DNA of 64,000 bases, taken from positions 1-64,000 of the forward strand of contig NZ_KB849575.1 of assembly GCF_000368625.1 (NCBI RefSeq), given 5' to 3'. Positions 9,976 through 18,802 of the stretch are shown here, piece after piece (the stretch's first letter is position 1; each line of letters opens with the position of its first letter). The notes beneath the pieces are model-generated. The model was not told the DNA's origin. It saw nothing but the letters and a program-made list of their open reading frames with translations, and did no database searches. Position numbers and translations under genes: made by a program. The stretch comes from Acinetobacter schindleri CIP 107287. GTDB taxonomy: Bacteria; Pseudomonadota; Gammaproteobacteria; Pseudomonadales; Moraxellaceae.

Positions 9976-10488
9976 TTAAGATGCGGCTTTGGTTTTAAGC
10001 TGCGATTTAGCGATCCAGGCCCACAGCATTTCACACTGAATTGGTGCTTCACCAGATTCATCTGTTATGACAACCTGCACCAATGTTTCGCCTTTATCTG
10101 TACTTTGCATCAATTGCTGCTGTTCAGCAGTCAGAGTGGCTATAGCACGCATTGCCCCCTGGGTAGGACGTTTATAATCAATTTTGATACTTTTAATAAG
10201 GACGACTGCAGAATCAGGCACGTTCATTGCGGTGACAAATCCTGTGGCTGTTTCTGCAAGCAGTGCCATGGCACAGGCATGAACCTGACCAATATGGTTC
10301 TGCATAGCCTTATGATTGGCCATGCTGACCATGACCTGATCATGACTCACCTGTTCATAGCGAATTCGGGCAGAACCGACCATCGGCACCACACGTCCAA
10401 AGGTTTTACTCAGCAGTGCAGTACGAATGCCTTGTGGAAGTCGTGAACTTGCTTTTACCAGTTTGGAGAGTTGATTGCTTTTGGCCAT
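9976..10488 (-). CDS. DUF4442-type hotdog thioesterase-like protein
   Basis: A 170-residue protein of the hotdog superfamily, closest in appearance to DUF4442 proteins. Features include ANHKAMQNHIGQVHACAM (about residues 56-73), matching the N-x(4)-H-G/A-type active region of PaaI-like thioesterases, and a strand-rich C-terminal half. It probably acts on an acyl thioester, but no substrate is evident. It lies 27 bases downstream of yajQ on the same strand and may be cotranscribed with it. Confidence 0.68.
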   Translation of the reverse strand: MAKSNQLSKLVKASSRLPQGIRTALLSKTFGRVVPMVGSARIRYEQVSHDQVMVSMANHKAMQNHIGQVHACAMALLAETATGFVTAMNVPDSAVVLIKSIKIDYKRPTQGAMRAIATLTAEQQQLMQSTDKGETLVQVVITDESGEAPIQCEMLWAWIAKSQLKTKAAS

Positions 10489-10515
10489 GGTTCTATTATC
10501 CGAAAATAGACTGTC

Positions 10516-11004
10516 TTAGTCTTTAAAGTTGTTGAACTGTAAAGGCACACCAAATTGCTGTTCTTTGAGGAATGCCATAATTTGTTGCAAAGTATCGCGT
10601 TTTTTATCGGTCACACGAATCTTGTCGCCTTGGATAGAAGACTGCGCTTTAATGCCACTTTCTTTAATGGCTTTATTAATTTTTTTTGCGGTATCTGAGT
10701 CAAGACCGTCTTTCAGTTTAATCACCTGGATATAGTTTTTACCTGAAGGTGCACCTTTTTGCGGATCAAGCGCCTGAATATCTACTTTACGTTTAAAGAA
10801 GTGATTTTCTAACATGCTATAAACTTGTTCACACTGAAAATCACTTTCAGTCTTGATTTTGATTTCTTTATTTTTTTCGTTCAGCTCGATTGAAACGTCC
10901 TGACCACGGAAGTCAAAACGGGTCGCAATTTCTTTTTGCGTGTTTTGAACTGCATGGTTTACTTCAAAAATTTCTAATTCAGAAACAATATCGAAAGAAG
11001 GCAT
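10516..11004 (-). CDS. yajQ: YajQ family nucleotide-binding protein
   Basis: A 162-residue protein with the strongly conserved YajQ start (MPSFDIVSELE), the central TRFDFRGQ segment and the C-terminal FLKEQQFGVPLQF(N). It has two ferredoxin-like domains. In Xanthomonas and Pseudomonas a homologue binds cyclic di-GMP; whether this one does is unknown. An AAAGGT ribosome site lies 9 bases before the ATG. Confidence 0.95.
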   Translation of the reverse strand: MPSFDIVSELEIFEVNHAVQNTQKEIATRFDFRGQDVSIELNEKNKEIKIKTESDFQCEQVYSMLENHFFKRKVDIQALDPQKGAPSGKNYIQVIKLKDGLDSDTAKKINKAIKESGIKAQSSIQGDKIRVTDKKRDTLQQIMAFLKEQQFGVPLQFNNFKD

Positions 11005-11095
11005 AGTTTAGACCTTTACAAATGGAAAGAATATCTGAGATGCTAGGGATGTTTTCTTCATTTGCCAAGTGTTGTTTACATCAAAGGAGTGCGCA

Positions 11096-11410
11096 ATGAT
11101 CCGTAAACAAGAAATTACAACATTTGAGTTCCCAGAAGGTGCTGTAATCTGGGATGTACGTGATTCTAATGCTTTTGCTGAAGCACATATTAAGGGTGCG
11201 GTAAACCAGCCCATTAACGATCTTTCAGCAGATAGCCTTACTCAAGTGTCCACGGATCAGCCGATTTATATCCTGTGTGGTGGAGGTAGTAAAGCCCCTC
11301 GTGCTGCTGAAAAACTAGAGGGTTTCGACAGCTCTCGTGAATATGTCATCCTGATGGGTGGTACACGTGCTGCCCGTGATGCAGGCTTGCCGCTGGAACA
11401 GGGTGCCTGA
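11096..11410 (+). CDS. Rhodanese-like domain protein
   Basis: A 104-residue single rhodanese domain: VIWDVRDSNAFAEAHIKGA near the N-terminus is the first signature and ILCGGGSKAPRAAEKL (about residues 60-75) carries the active-site loop with Cys. It would transfer sulfane sulfur to a nucleophilic acceptor in the cytosol. The start at ATG 11096 follows caaaggag with six to seven bases of spacing; an in-frame ATG at 11069 lacks such a site. It is transcribed divergently from yajQ. Confidence 0.85.
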   Translation: MIRKQEITTFEFPEGAVIWDVRDSNAFAEAHIKGAVNQPINDLSADSLTQVSTDQPIYILCGGGSKAPRAAEKLEGFDSSREYVILMGGTRAARDAGLPLEQGA

Positions 11411-11424
11411 TTAAGCTTTAAAAA

Positions 11425-11456
11425 AAGAAAAAAGCGCCGTCAGGCGCTTTTTTCTT
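11425..11456 (+). terminator. Terminator after the rhodanese gene
   Basis: The perfect 14-base arms aagaaaaaagcgcc and ggcgcttttttctt with a gtca loop form a strong hairpin. It also carries an A/T run on both sides and could work in either direction. Confidence 0.88.
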
Positions 11457-11460
11457 GGCT

Positions 11461-11592
11461 ATATTTCTTCAATGTTCCCCTTTGAAAAAGGTGAGCCATA
11501 TATGGCGCAAGAGGGGGATTAAATTCTTCCTATAAATCCTTCCCTTGCGGAACAGTGTTCCTCACCCTTTAATAAAGGGAAGGGCTTTAACA
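11461..11592. repeat. Repeat-like intergenic palindromic segment
   Basis: This gene-free stretch contains loosely complementary C/T-rich and G/A-rich blocks (ttcccctttgaaaaagg, caagagggggatt, ccctttaataaagggaaggg). It resembles the dispersed extragenic repeats common between Acinetobacter genes, and in base pattern the stretch at 63860-63980. A genome search would be needed to confirm that it is repeated. Confidence 0.4.
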
Positions 11593-13491
11593 CTAAGGTT
11601 TAAAATAAGGCTTCTTGGTTTTGATTTTCTTTTCAAAGCGTTTGACATCCAGCTTCTTCACTAGATTTATGGATGCAGGACAAGCCTCTCCTAGAATCTG
11701 TGCAGCCAAAATTTCACTACACAATGGAGCAAATAGAAAACCTTTGGAACCTAAGCCAGCCAGACTATAGATTTCCTGATCTGATTTGAGTTTTCCAAGC
11801 AAGGGGAAATAATCTTTGCTTTGGGCACGAACCGAAGCACGACCTTGCCATTCACTGACATCAGCCAAACTCTGTGCATACTCTGGAAATACTGAATGGA
11901 TCAGTTCAAGGTTATGGATATGGTCTTCTTCCAGTACCTCTGTATCATCACGATTCAGGCAGAATGAAGCACCGAGCAGCAAATGCTGTTCATCAAACTG
12001 GATGCAGTATCCGCCGTAGCTATAGGCAATATTCGGATTAAGTGGTTGATCGCTATTTTTGAGCCAACTGACCTGTCCACGAATGGGTTTAAGTTCAGGA
12101 TGCTCTTCAAGCAGCTGTGGCGTATTTAATGCGGTACAGACGATGACATGATCAAACTGGCCGAGTGAGCTATCACCATCAAATAATTCTGGACATGAGT
12201 GTGGTTCAATTCGGCTAATTTGGGCCTGGATATAGCGAATATTGCTATGTTGCAGGATTTCATCACGCAACTGATGAGGCGATACAGCTCCCGCCTGTAA
12301 CAACGACAATGCTGGATATTTCGCTGTTAAAGACTGCTGATTTTGATCTGGAACTTCTAGAATACCATCAGGATACTCATCAGCCAGAGCCAACAGGTTT
12401 TCTGGATTTTTCAATGCCAGCTGCTGAACCTGAATCGCGCGAAAGGCTTTAAACTGTGCATAATGATTTAGGGCGTGTTGCCAAGCCTGGGTCATTAAAT
12501 GTTCAGCGCTTTGTGCAATCGGTGACAGTTTCGGATTGAGTAGCGCTAATGGATTACCAGAACCACCGGAAAGTGGTGCTGTTTGATCGAATAGGCTGAC
12601 TTGATGACCACGTAGAGCAAAAGCCCAGGCTATACTTAAACCGGCAATACCAGCACCAATGACAGCGATCTGACGTGCCTGACATTTCAACTCTTTATTG
12701 AGCGAAGTTTTTTTTTGAGTATGATGTTCAGGAATTGCTGTTACTGGCTGTGCAAATTCAGGCAGATTCCAGATGGCTTTCAGCATTTCACGTTTATGAC
12801 CAAAGCCACGTGGACGTGAAATCGAAATACCATGATTTCTAAGACCGCGTTTCAGTATACCTGCGACACTAAAAGAGGCAAAGGTGGTGCCATAATCCGA
12901 GAGTCGAATAATATTGTTCAGGACATTCTCTTCCCACATATCCGGATTGCAGGAAGGCGCAAAACCGTCCAGGAACCAGGCATGTACTGACACAGTTTTT
13001 TCAATGACTGGAAAGACATCTTGTGCATCACCTAGCCATAAATCCAGAGAAAAACGTTCTTCAGGAAAACTGAGGCGATGACAGCCAGCAATTGGGAGTG
13101 GATATTGGGAAATCAGCTGATCTGCAAGGGGTTTTAGTTCCGGCCAGGCATTTAAAGCACGAATCAGATCATCTTTTAATAGAGGAAATTTTTCCACTGA
13201 AATGGCATGCAGATGGCTCTGGTTATCTGGACGAACCTGTTGCCACAGTTGCCATAAGGCCAGAATATTGAGTCCTGTACCAAAGCCCGTTTCCCCTATG
13301 CAAAAATATTCAAAAGGTTTGAGATCCGTGAGCCGGGTACCGAGATCATTACCATTTAAAAACACATGGCGTGTTTCAAGCAGACCATTGTCCTTGGAAA
13401 AATAAACATCACCGAACTGTTTGGAAACTGGCACGTCAATGCCATCTACCAACTGCCAATCGAGATCGGCAGTTTGAATTGCATGAGACAA
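11593..13491 (-). CDS. mnmC: Bifunctional tRNA mnm5s2U34 enzyme MnmC
   Basis: A 632-residue fusion that completes the wobble uridine modification of tRNAs. The N-terminal ~250 residues are the SAM methyltransferase (MnmC2): GETGFGTGLNIL is the SAM loop and LDGFAPSCNPDMW the catalytic segment. The C-terminal ~360 residues are the FAD oxidase (MnmC1), beginning at IAVIGAGIAGLSIAWA, with GSGNPLALLNPKLSP typical of the family. The start is TTG at 13491; residues after it align with the E. coli start (SxQxAxLxW), and AAGG lies upstream. The stop of the upstream gene is 39 bases away. Confidence 0.95.
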   Translation of the reverse strand: MSHAIQTADLDWQLVDGIDVPVSKQFGDVYFSKDNGLLETRHVFLNGNDLGTRLTDLKPFEYFCIGETGFGTGLNILALWQLWQQVRPDNQSHLHAISVEKFPLLKDDLIRALNAWPELKPLADQLISQYPLPIAGCHRLSFPEERFSLDLWLGDAQDVFPVIEKTVSVHAWFLDGFAPSCNPDMWEENVLNNIIRLSDYGTTFASFSVAGILKRGLRNHGISISRPRGFGHKREMLKAIWNLPEFAQPVTAIPEHHTQKKTSLNKELKCQARQIAVIGAGIAGLSIAWAFALRGHQVSLFDQTAPLSGGSGNPLALLNPKLSPIAQSAEHLMTQAWQHALNHYAQFKAFRAIQVQQLALKNPENLLALADEYPDGILEVPDQNQQSLTAKYPALSLLQAGAVSPHQLRDEILQHSNIRYIQAQISRIEPHSCPELFDGDSSLGQFDHVIVCTALNTPQLLEEHPELKPIRGQVSWLKNSDQPLNPNIAYSYGGYCIQFDEQHLLLGASFCLNRDDTEVLEEDHIHNLELIHSVFPEYAQSLADVSEWQGRASVRAQSKDYFPLLGKLKSDQEIYSLAGLGSKGFLFAPLCSEILAAQILGEACPASINLVKKLDVKRFEKKIKTKKPYFKP

Positions 13492-13530
13492 AACGGATAC
13501 AACCTTGAATACGTCAGGAGAGGGAATAGC

Positions 13531-14055
13531 TTACCACTGACGACGGCGTTTGGTATAAACATAACTCGCGATCAGGAAGCCAAGTAGTACCCCAACTGCC
13601 AATGTCGCAGCACCGTAAAGAAACATTTGTGCACTACGTTCACTTTGTAGCACCTTCACCTGAACGCCGAGATTATCGTTTTTCAGCTGTAGTTCCTGAT
13701 TCTGGGTCAATGCTTCAAGATTGGCTTTTTCCAGTTGTTGCAGACGTGTCGCCTGATCTTTGACCAAAGCCTTCACTTTGGCATCTTGCTGAGCTTTGTT
13801 CTGTGCAATATCTTCTGCAGTCAATGGCTTGGCAGCAGGATTTTGAACAAGAGGATTATTCGAAGCAGCCACTGGCATGATGCCAGGTTTATTGGCAGAC
13901 AGTGTTTGCGGTGGCGTATTGGCTACCGCGGGTTGCACAGTTGCTGGTGTATTTTGCGCTGGGGCAGCAGATTCCGCTGCCAATGTTGCTTCAACTGCCC
14001 AAGCAGTTGTACAGGCAAAAGATAAACCGATTAAACTGGCAATTACAGCGTGCAT
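13531..14055 (-). CDS. Exported coiled-coil protein with C-terminal membrane anchor
   Basis: A 174-residue protein I cannot name. It has a signal peptide (about residues 1-21, ending TTAWA), an Ala/Pro/Thr-rich disordered stretch to about 75, a Gln/Leu-rich coiled coil (about 90-140), then one membrane helix (FLYGAATLAVGVLLGFLIA) and a short basic tail KRRRQW. The layout recalls the C-terminal half of TIGR04211-type SH3 proteins, which lie near tRNA-modification genes, but no SH3 domain is present. It is between yciI and mnmC on the same strand, five bases after yciI. AAGG precedes the ATG. Confidence 0.65.
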   Translation of the reverse strand: MHAVIASLIGLSFACTTAWAVEATLAAESAAPAQNTPATVQPAVANTPPQTLSANKPGIMPVAASNNPLVQNPAAKPLTAEDIAQNKAQQDAKVKALVKDQATRLQQLEKANLEALTQNQELQLKNDNLGVQVKVLQSERSAQMFLYGAATLAVGVLLGFLIASYVYTKRRRQW

Positions 14056-14060
14056 GAACC

Positions 14061-14363
14061 TTATCCTTGTGGGAATGCTTTATTGAATGGTTTAACGTCA
14101 ATATGCGCATAGACGCCTTCTTTTAAGAATGGCTCTTCCTGTAACCATTCCTCCAATGCTTCACGGCTGTCAAAGTCCACAATGATGGTGCTGCCATAAA
14201 AACCTGCTTGAGGATTACCTGGTTCTTTTGGCATCGCGCCGGCAACGATTAAACGACCTTCATCATTTAATTTTTGCAGACGTGCAAGATGTTGAGGACG
14301 AATCGCAAGGCGTTTTTCGACAGTACCTTCCTGATCGGTACAGCTGACAACAAATAATGGCAT
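14061..14363 (-). CDS. yciI: YciI family protein
   Basis: A 100-residue protein of the YciI/YCII superfamily (dimeric ferredoxin-like fold). The family has a conserved His-Asp pair proposed to be catalytic; here RPQHLARL and VDFDSREALEEWLQEEPF match the conserved regions. The function in the cell is unknown. As in enterobacteria it is next to yciB, 28 bases downstream. Confidence 0.9.
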   Translation of the reverse strand: MPLFVVSCTDQEGTVEKRLAIRPQHLARLQKLNDEGRLIVAGAMPKEPGNPQAGFYGSTIIVDFDSREALEEWLQEEPFLKEGVYAHIDVKPFNKAFPQG

Positions 14364-14391
14364 GGCAGTTCTCGATGACTTAGTCTAACTT

Positions 14392-15003
14392 TTATTCAGC
14401 AGTTTTAAAGTATTTGCGCAATACAATGAACTGAATAATGATAAAGGAAAACATCACGATCATGTCACCAAATGCGGTAAATTCTCCCCAATATTTTCCA
14501 TCCATAAAGATATAGGCAAAGAAGCAATGTAAGAAAGACATCACCGCAAACATTGCTGCCCAAGCATAGTTGAGCTTAAACCAGCCTTTTTCAGTTAAAT
14601 TAAAAACTGGTCCAAACAGACGTTGGATTAATGGTTTTTTATCTTTACTGAACCATGGTGAAAGCAGGAATACGCCAGCAAAAACCAGATTTAGCAAGAC
14701 AGCTTTTAAGCGGATATAGAAATCATCACTGAGTATTAAAGTGATTCCACCGAAGATTACTGTCATAAACAATACGATCCATTGCTGTTTGTCCAGACGG
14801 AATTTCTGTGAAACAAATAACGCGCCATAGACCACTAACATGGAAATGATCAGACCTGTGGTTGCCACAAGAATATTGTTATTGTCGACACCGCCTGCGG
14901 AGCCAATCAGCTGGAGTAATGGATGGTTGGTGTCTTTAGGATCTACTGTCTTATATAAATAAAAGAAAATAATGAGTGGCACAAAGTCTAAAAGTGCTTT
15001 CAT
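14392..15003 (-). CDS. yciB: Intracellular septation protein A (YciB)
   Basis: A 203-residue inner-membrane protein with about six helices, starting MKALLDFVPLIIFF as YciB does. Conserved features include the TVDPKD segment after the first helix and the FYIRLKAVLLNLVF region. YciB in E. coli interacts with the cell-elongation and division machinery and affects envelope integrity. I choose ATG 15003; a frame extending to 15105 would add residues that do not fit the family and would collide with the divergent gene. Confidence 0.93.
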   Translation of the reverse strand: MKALLDFVPLIIFFYLYKTVDPKDTNHPLLQLIGSAGGVDNNNILVATTGLIISMLVVYGALFVSQKFRLDKQQWIVLFMTVIFGGITLILSDDFYIRLKAVLLNLVFAGVFLLSPWFSKDKKPLIQRLFGPVFNLTEKGWFKLNYAWAAMFAVMSFLHCFFAYIFMDGKYWGEFTAFGDMIVMFSFIIIQFIVLRKYFKTAE

Positions 15004-15047
15004 GTTAGAGTATCTAAATCTGATCAAATAAATGTCATAGTATAGAG

Positions 15048-15899
15048 ATGCACGGCGTAGATTTACATACACACAGCAATATTTCTGATGGAACCTTAAG
15101 TCCACAGCAGCTGGTTGAGGCCGCGGCAGCGAGCTTTATCCATACGCTGGCCTTGACTGATCATGACACCATGGACGGTTTAGAGCTGGCGCGTGAAGCC
15201 GCTAAAGATCACGAAATTAAGATCATTTCTGGGGTAGAAATCTCCAGTCAATGGTCACGTCCGGCCACCAAGAAGAATTATGGCGTGCATATTGTGGCGT
15301 TAGATGTTCAAAATCCTGAGCCATTGCAACAGGCTTTAGAACAGCAAAAACAGATTCGCGCTGAACGCTCAAAAAAGATTTGTGATCTACTGATACCATT
15401 GATTGGACAAGATATTTATCCAGATGTAGTCGCTAAGGTTGATAATATTCCAGACCGTGTCACGCGAACCCATATTGCCAAAACACTGGTTGAAAAGGGG
15501 ATAGTCACCCGTCCACAACAGGCTTTTGATAAATATATCAAGGAAGGTAAGAAAGCTTATGTGAAGTTTGATGGACTGGGACTGGAAGAAACCATTCAGG
15601 TGATTCATGCCAGTGGTGGTTTTGCAGTGCTAGCGCACCCCACCCGTTATGATCTGTCTGCAACCAACAACCGTTACCTGATAGAAATTTTTGCCAGGTT
15701 CGGTGGGGACGCCGTTGAGCTGCCACCAGCAGTTGATCCGGCTTCTACCCGGCAGATGGTAGATCGGATGATTGCTGAACATGGGCTAAAAGTATCTGTA
15801 GGCAGTGATTATCATGGGGACAATATGCCCTGGATTAAGCTCGGCCATATTCCAACAGTTAAAGACGGGCAAGTGGGCATCTGGGAAAGTTTTCGGTAA
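15048..15899 (+). CDS. PHP-domain phosphoesterase (YciV/RNase AM type)
   Basis: A 283-residue metal-dependent phosphoesterase. The start MHGVDLHTHSNISDG carries the HxH metal motif, TDHDTMDGL is the second motif, LAHPTRYD the third and GSDYHGDN the fourth, together the PHP trinuclear metal site. E. coli YciV (RNase AM) acts as a 5'-3' exonuclease on short nucleic acids including rRNA 5' ends; the same role is likely here. It is divergent from yciB, 44 bases apart, so the two share a promoter region. Confidence 0.88.
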   Translation: MHGVDLHTHSNISDGTLSPQQLVEAAAASFIHTLALTDHDTMDGLELAREAAKDHEIKIISGVEISSQWSRPATKKNYGVHIVALDVQNPEPLQQALEQQKQIRAERSKKICDLLIPLIGQDIYPDVVAKVDNIPDRVTRTHIAKTLVEKGIVTRPQQAFDKYIKEGKKAYVKFDGLGLEETIQVIHASGGFAVLAHPTRYDLSATNNRYLIEIFARFGGDAVELPPAVDPASTRQMVDRMIAEHGLKVSVGSDYHGDNMPWIKLGHIPTVKDGQVGIWESFR

Positions 15900-15912
15900 C
15901 AGGCGTCAGGCT

Positions 15913-16530
15913 TCAATAAATGGAGACTGCTTTTGCTGCTGGATTTTTATGCCTAGAAGGCAGGCCAAAGCTAAACTGTAATGCCAGTTGCCAAGTTGTT
16001 GTAATCGCTGCCATCAGTAATAATGCTGCAATAAGCGTATAGTTCAGTAAATTGCGATAAAGAAAAGGATGGTTCCGGGAAATTACCGCCTGCTGGATGT
16101 CTGGATGATGTTTGAATTCTCGATAGCGTAGAAAATCGATCAAATTCGCGAGCGCCAGTTCCAGCTTGTCAAAATGTACTGCCTTGCAGGACATCCGATA
16201 GTACTTACCATAATTGGTACTCAGCTTAAGCGTATAAGTTGGAGAGTCATCTTCACGACTCGCCTGAATATGTACAATTCTTGGTAAGTCCAGCATGAGT
16301 CGACTGGGAATATGGTCGAAGTAAATCCGTCCGCGGAGCGGTGTCGCGATATAGTACTGCAAATGCTGAAAATTCTGGTCTCCATCATGTGCATACAGTT
16401 GAACAATCCAGCGTGTACGCCTCAGGTAATAGACCAGAACCTGCTGGCCGATGAGCGCATCACTTGGTTGAACATGGATATCCAGATACGACTCTGTGTT
16501 AAACAGCTGATTCAGATCGACATTAAACCA
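15913..16530 (-). pseudogene. Downstream part of a broken membrane-protein gene
   Basis: This 205-codon frame begins immediately after the TAA at 16531-16533 and stays in the same frame as the gene before that TAA. The first 56 codons (WFNVDLNQLFNTESYL onward) read as normal protein and contain no ATG or GTG start in frame; the first TTG is at 16362. The C-terminal third has a hairpin of two membrane helices (LNYTLIAALLLMAAITTTW...). The simplest reading is a single ~339-residue protein with a nonsense codon at position 134. The family is unknown to me. If the stop is real, this part may be untranslated or started at TTG 16362. Confidence 0.6.
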
Positions 16531-16932
16531 TTATGGGGCTTCATGATCATTGATCTTTAATAGGAGTTGCTGCTGTTTGCGTAGCGGGGTCGTGTGAGTC
16601 TGACGTTGGCCCATAATTGTAGCATCTGAGCTGCGTAAGGCTCTTTCACGGATATCCCGAGCCAGTTTCGAATCAATCAGGTGTTGCTGAATCAGAAAAG
16701 GAAATTTGAAATATTGTTTCCGGTCATAGCTTAGACCGAATACCAGTATGAAACTGATGAGAAGCAGTAAAATCCAGTATTGTTCTAATCCAGTGAATAA
16801 AATATCTTGCCAGGCCAATACACAGCCAAATGCGAACACGGCTCTGCTACAAAGCAGTAAAGCCGCTAAAGTTGCACCCAGACGCGTCACCGGTTGCGTT
16901 GTATAACGATGAATCCGTTGCTTGATAGTCAT
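16531..16932 (-). CDS. Upstream part of a broken membrane-protein gene (133 aa)
   Basis: A 133-residue protein of unknown family. It has two predicted membrane helices (about residues 18-42 and 52-66), then a basic soluble segment with KLARDIRERALRSS. It ends ...INDHEAP then TAA, and the frame continues past the stop with sequence that looks coding (see the entry for 15913-16530). It is therefore probably the N-terminal part of a longer protein truncated by a nonsense mutation. ATG 16932 is the natural start. Confidence 0.6.
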   Translation of the reverse strand: MTIKQRIHRYTTQPVTRLGATLAALLLCSRAVFAFGCVLAWQDILFTGLEQYWILLLLISFILVFGLSYDRKQYFKFPFLIQQHLIDSKLARDIRERALRSSDATIMGQRQTHTTPLRKQQQLLLKINDHEAP

Positions 16933-17010
16933 GAGATCTTATTTTTATTGTTTTCATTATTTTAATTTTGAATTGAATATATGAGCTGCGTTCAGCTGTA
17001 ATCGTACTTA

Positions 17011-17922
17011 TTATAATAGATTATGATCTTGGGCTTGAATAGGTGGGGGGGTGGGTTTGCCTAAAGTACCCAATAGTTCAATTTCAATGGTACGTACCAT
17101 TGAATCAAGGGGTAAGTCATTGCTTTGCGTACCAAAAGGTTCTTCAATTTCTGAACTGAGCGCATCCAGTCCCAAGAAAGTATAAGCCAAAATTCCGACC
17201 AGCAGCGGTGTCACCATTCCAAGGGTCGAACCCAGACTAAATGGCAGCATAAAGCAGAAAAAATATACGGTACGATTCAGCAAGACGGAATAGGCGAAAG
17301 GTAGTGGTGTGGTGGCAATCCGATCACAACCTGTCTGTACAATACTCAACTCAGCTACATGCTGGTTCATCTGCGCATAAATGATGTCTGAAATTTCGCC
17401 TTCTTTCAGGGCCTGCATAAATTCCCATTGAATCAGACTGAGGGTGTACTGTGGGGCATTGGCCTGTTGATAGAGCTGTTGCAGGGCTTGAGGACTCATA
17501 CCACTGGTCTGTACCAGTTCGGTTGGATTGGCAGTCTGATGGCGCAAACGATCGCGCAGTACATTGGCAAAGACAATTACATGCTGGATGACCCGCTCAC
17601 GGCGTGCCTGCGTCAACATACGGCAGTCTCGGTCAAAATGACGTGCATTGGCAATTAGGATCCCCCAGAGTTTGCGCGCTTCCCACCAGCGTTCATAGGC
17701 GGCAGAGTTCTTGAAACCAAGGAAAATCGACAGTACTACTCCGATCAGGGTAAAACCGACTAAGGGTAATTCCGGTAAATGTAAATAATTGGTATAAGAT
17801 AGCCCGCCAATAATGGCAGAAATGAGCATGACCACGCCTAGAGGCGGCAGTACCTTAGGTAAAATCGTTCCCCGCCATGAAAATAATACTTTAAAGATAC
17901 TGGGTTGGTCACGTACGATCAT
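17011..17922 (-). CDS. Bestrophin family anion channel (YneE/UPF0187)
   Basis: A 303-residue membrane protein of the bestrophin-like family. Conserved phrases include FGFKNSAAYERWWEARKLWG-type sequence near residues 68-86 (here LGFKNSAAYERWWEARKLW), and the late EIEEPFG motif (about 260) characteristic of bestrophins. Bacterial members form pentameric channels; a Klebsiella homologue conducts cations. It is expected in the inner membrane. It stands alone between two hypothetical/repair genes. Confidence 0.87.
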   Translation of the reverse strand: MIVRDQPSIFKVLFSWRGTILPKVLPPLGVVMLISAIIGGLSYTNYLHLPELPLVGFTLIGVVLSIFLGFKNSAAYERWWEARKLWGILIANARHFDRDCRMLTQARRERVIQHVIVFANVLRDRLRHQTANPTELVQTSGMSPQALQQLYQQANAPQYTLSLIQWEFMQALKEGEISDIIYAQMNQHVAELSIVQTGCDRIATTPLPFAYSVLLNRTVYFFCFMLPFSLGSTLGMVTPLLVGILAYTFLGLDALSSEIEEPFGTQSNDLPLDSMVRTIEIELLGTLGKPTPPPIQAQDHNLL

Positions 17923-17990
17923 TTATTGGAATCATCACAATTTTTTTCATGATCTTGTTGAGTTGTGTCTGCTTTGTCAAGTGCTATCGT

Positions 17991-18689
17991 TCAGGGTTTT
18001 ACCGTATTAATGAGTTGCTGTTCTGCAAAGGAAAAACTGCCTTCCCGGGCAATGATACAGTGATCAATCAGGCGGATTTCGACCAGGTGACAGGCCTTTG
18101 CAATCTGCTGAGTGAGCTCAAGATCTGCTGCTGAAGGTCGAGGCTGACCGAGTGGATGATTATGGGCAATCACAATCGATGTTGCCTGTTGCTGAATGGC
18201 ATGGCGTAGTAACTGATTAATCGAAATCTCACATGAATTAAGCGAGCCATAAAACATTTTCTTAAAGCTGATTTTTCTTAACCCGGCATCCAGACACAAT
18301 ACAGCAAAGACTTCCTGAGTTTCTCCTAAGAGTTCAAAGCGCAGATAGTCCATAATTTTGCGGGAATGATTCAGTTCCAATGCATCTTGGCGAAGGTGCT
18401 CGGCAATATAGCGCCGTCCCAGTTCCTTAACAGCCATCAGCTGGGTAAATTTACTGACACCCATCCCGTGAAACTGGCTGATCTCTTGCAGTGGGGCATC
18501 CAAAAGAGTACTTAAATGACCAAAATGTTGAATCAGAAGTCGAGCTAGTTCCACTGCGGAATGCCGCTGGGAGCCTGAGCGCAGGAAAATTGCCAGCAAT
18601 TCGGCATCGGAGAGGCTTTGTGGGCCTGACTGTAACAGGCGTTCGCGTGGACGTTCCTGTTCAGGCCAGTGTTTAATCGAAAATTGCAT
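17991..18689 (-). CDS. radC: RadC family JAB/MPN-domain protein
   Basis: A 232-residue protein with an N-terminal helix-hairpin-helix-like UPF0758 region (PRERLLQSGPQSLSDAELLA) and a C-terminal JAMM/MPN+ metalloprotease-like domain whose metal motif is AHNHPLGQPRPSAADLEL. RadC was once linked to DNA repair, but the function is not established. Full length for the family; divergent from coaBC. Confidence 0.92.
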   Translation of the reverse strand: MQFSIKHWPEQERPRERLLQSGPQSLSDAELLAIFLRSGSQRHSAVELARLLIQHFGHLSTLLDAPLQEISQFHGMGVSKFTQLMAVKELGRRYIAEHLRQDALELNHSRKIMDYLRFELLGETQEVFAVLCLDAGLRKISFKKMFYGSLNSCEISINQLLRHAIQQQATSIVIAHNHPLGQPRPSAADLELTQQIAKACHLVEIRLIDHCIIAREGSFSFAEQQLINTVKP

Positions 18690-18802
18690 GTTTATTAGAC
18701 TTATTTATTATTAATTATTGTTTTTCACACAAGAAGGTCTCTTGGGCATGATTCTATTTAATGCTATTGTGAGCGCCACTGCAACAGAAAGGTAGCCTGT
18801 TT

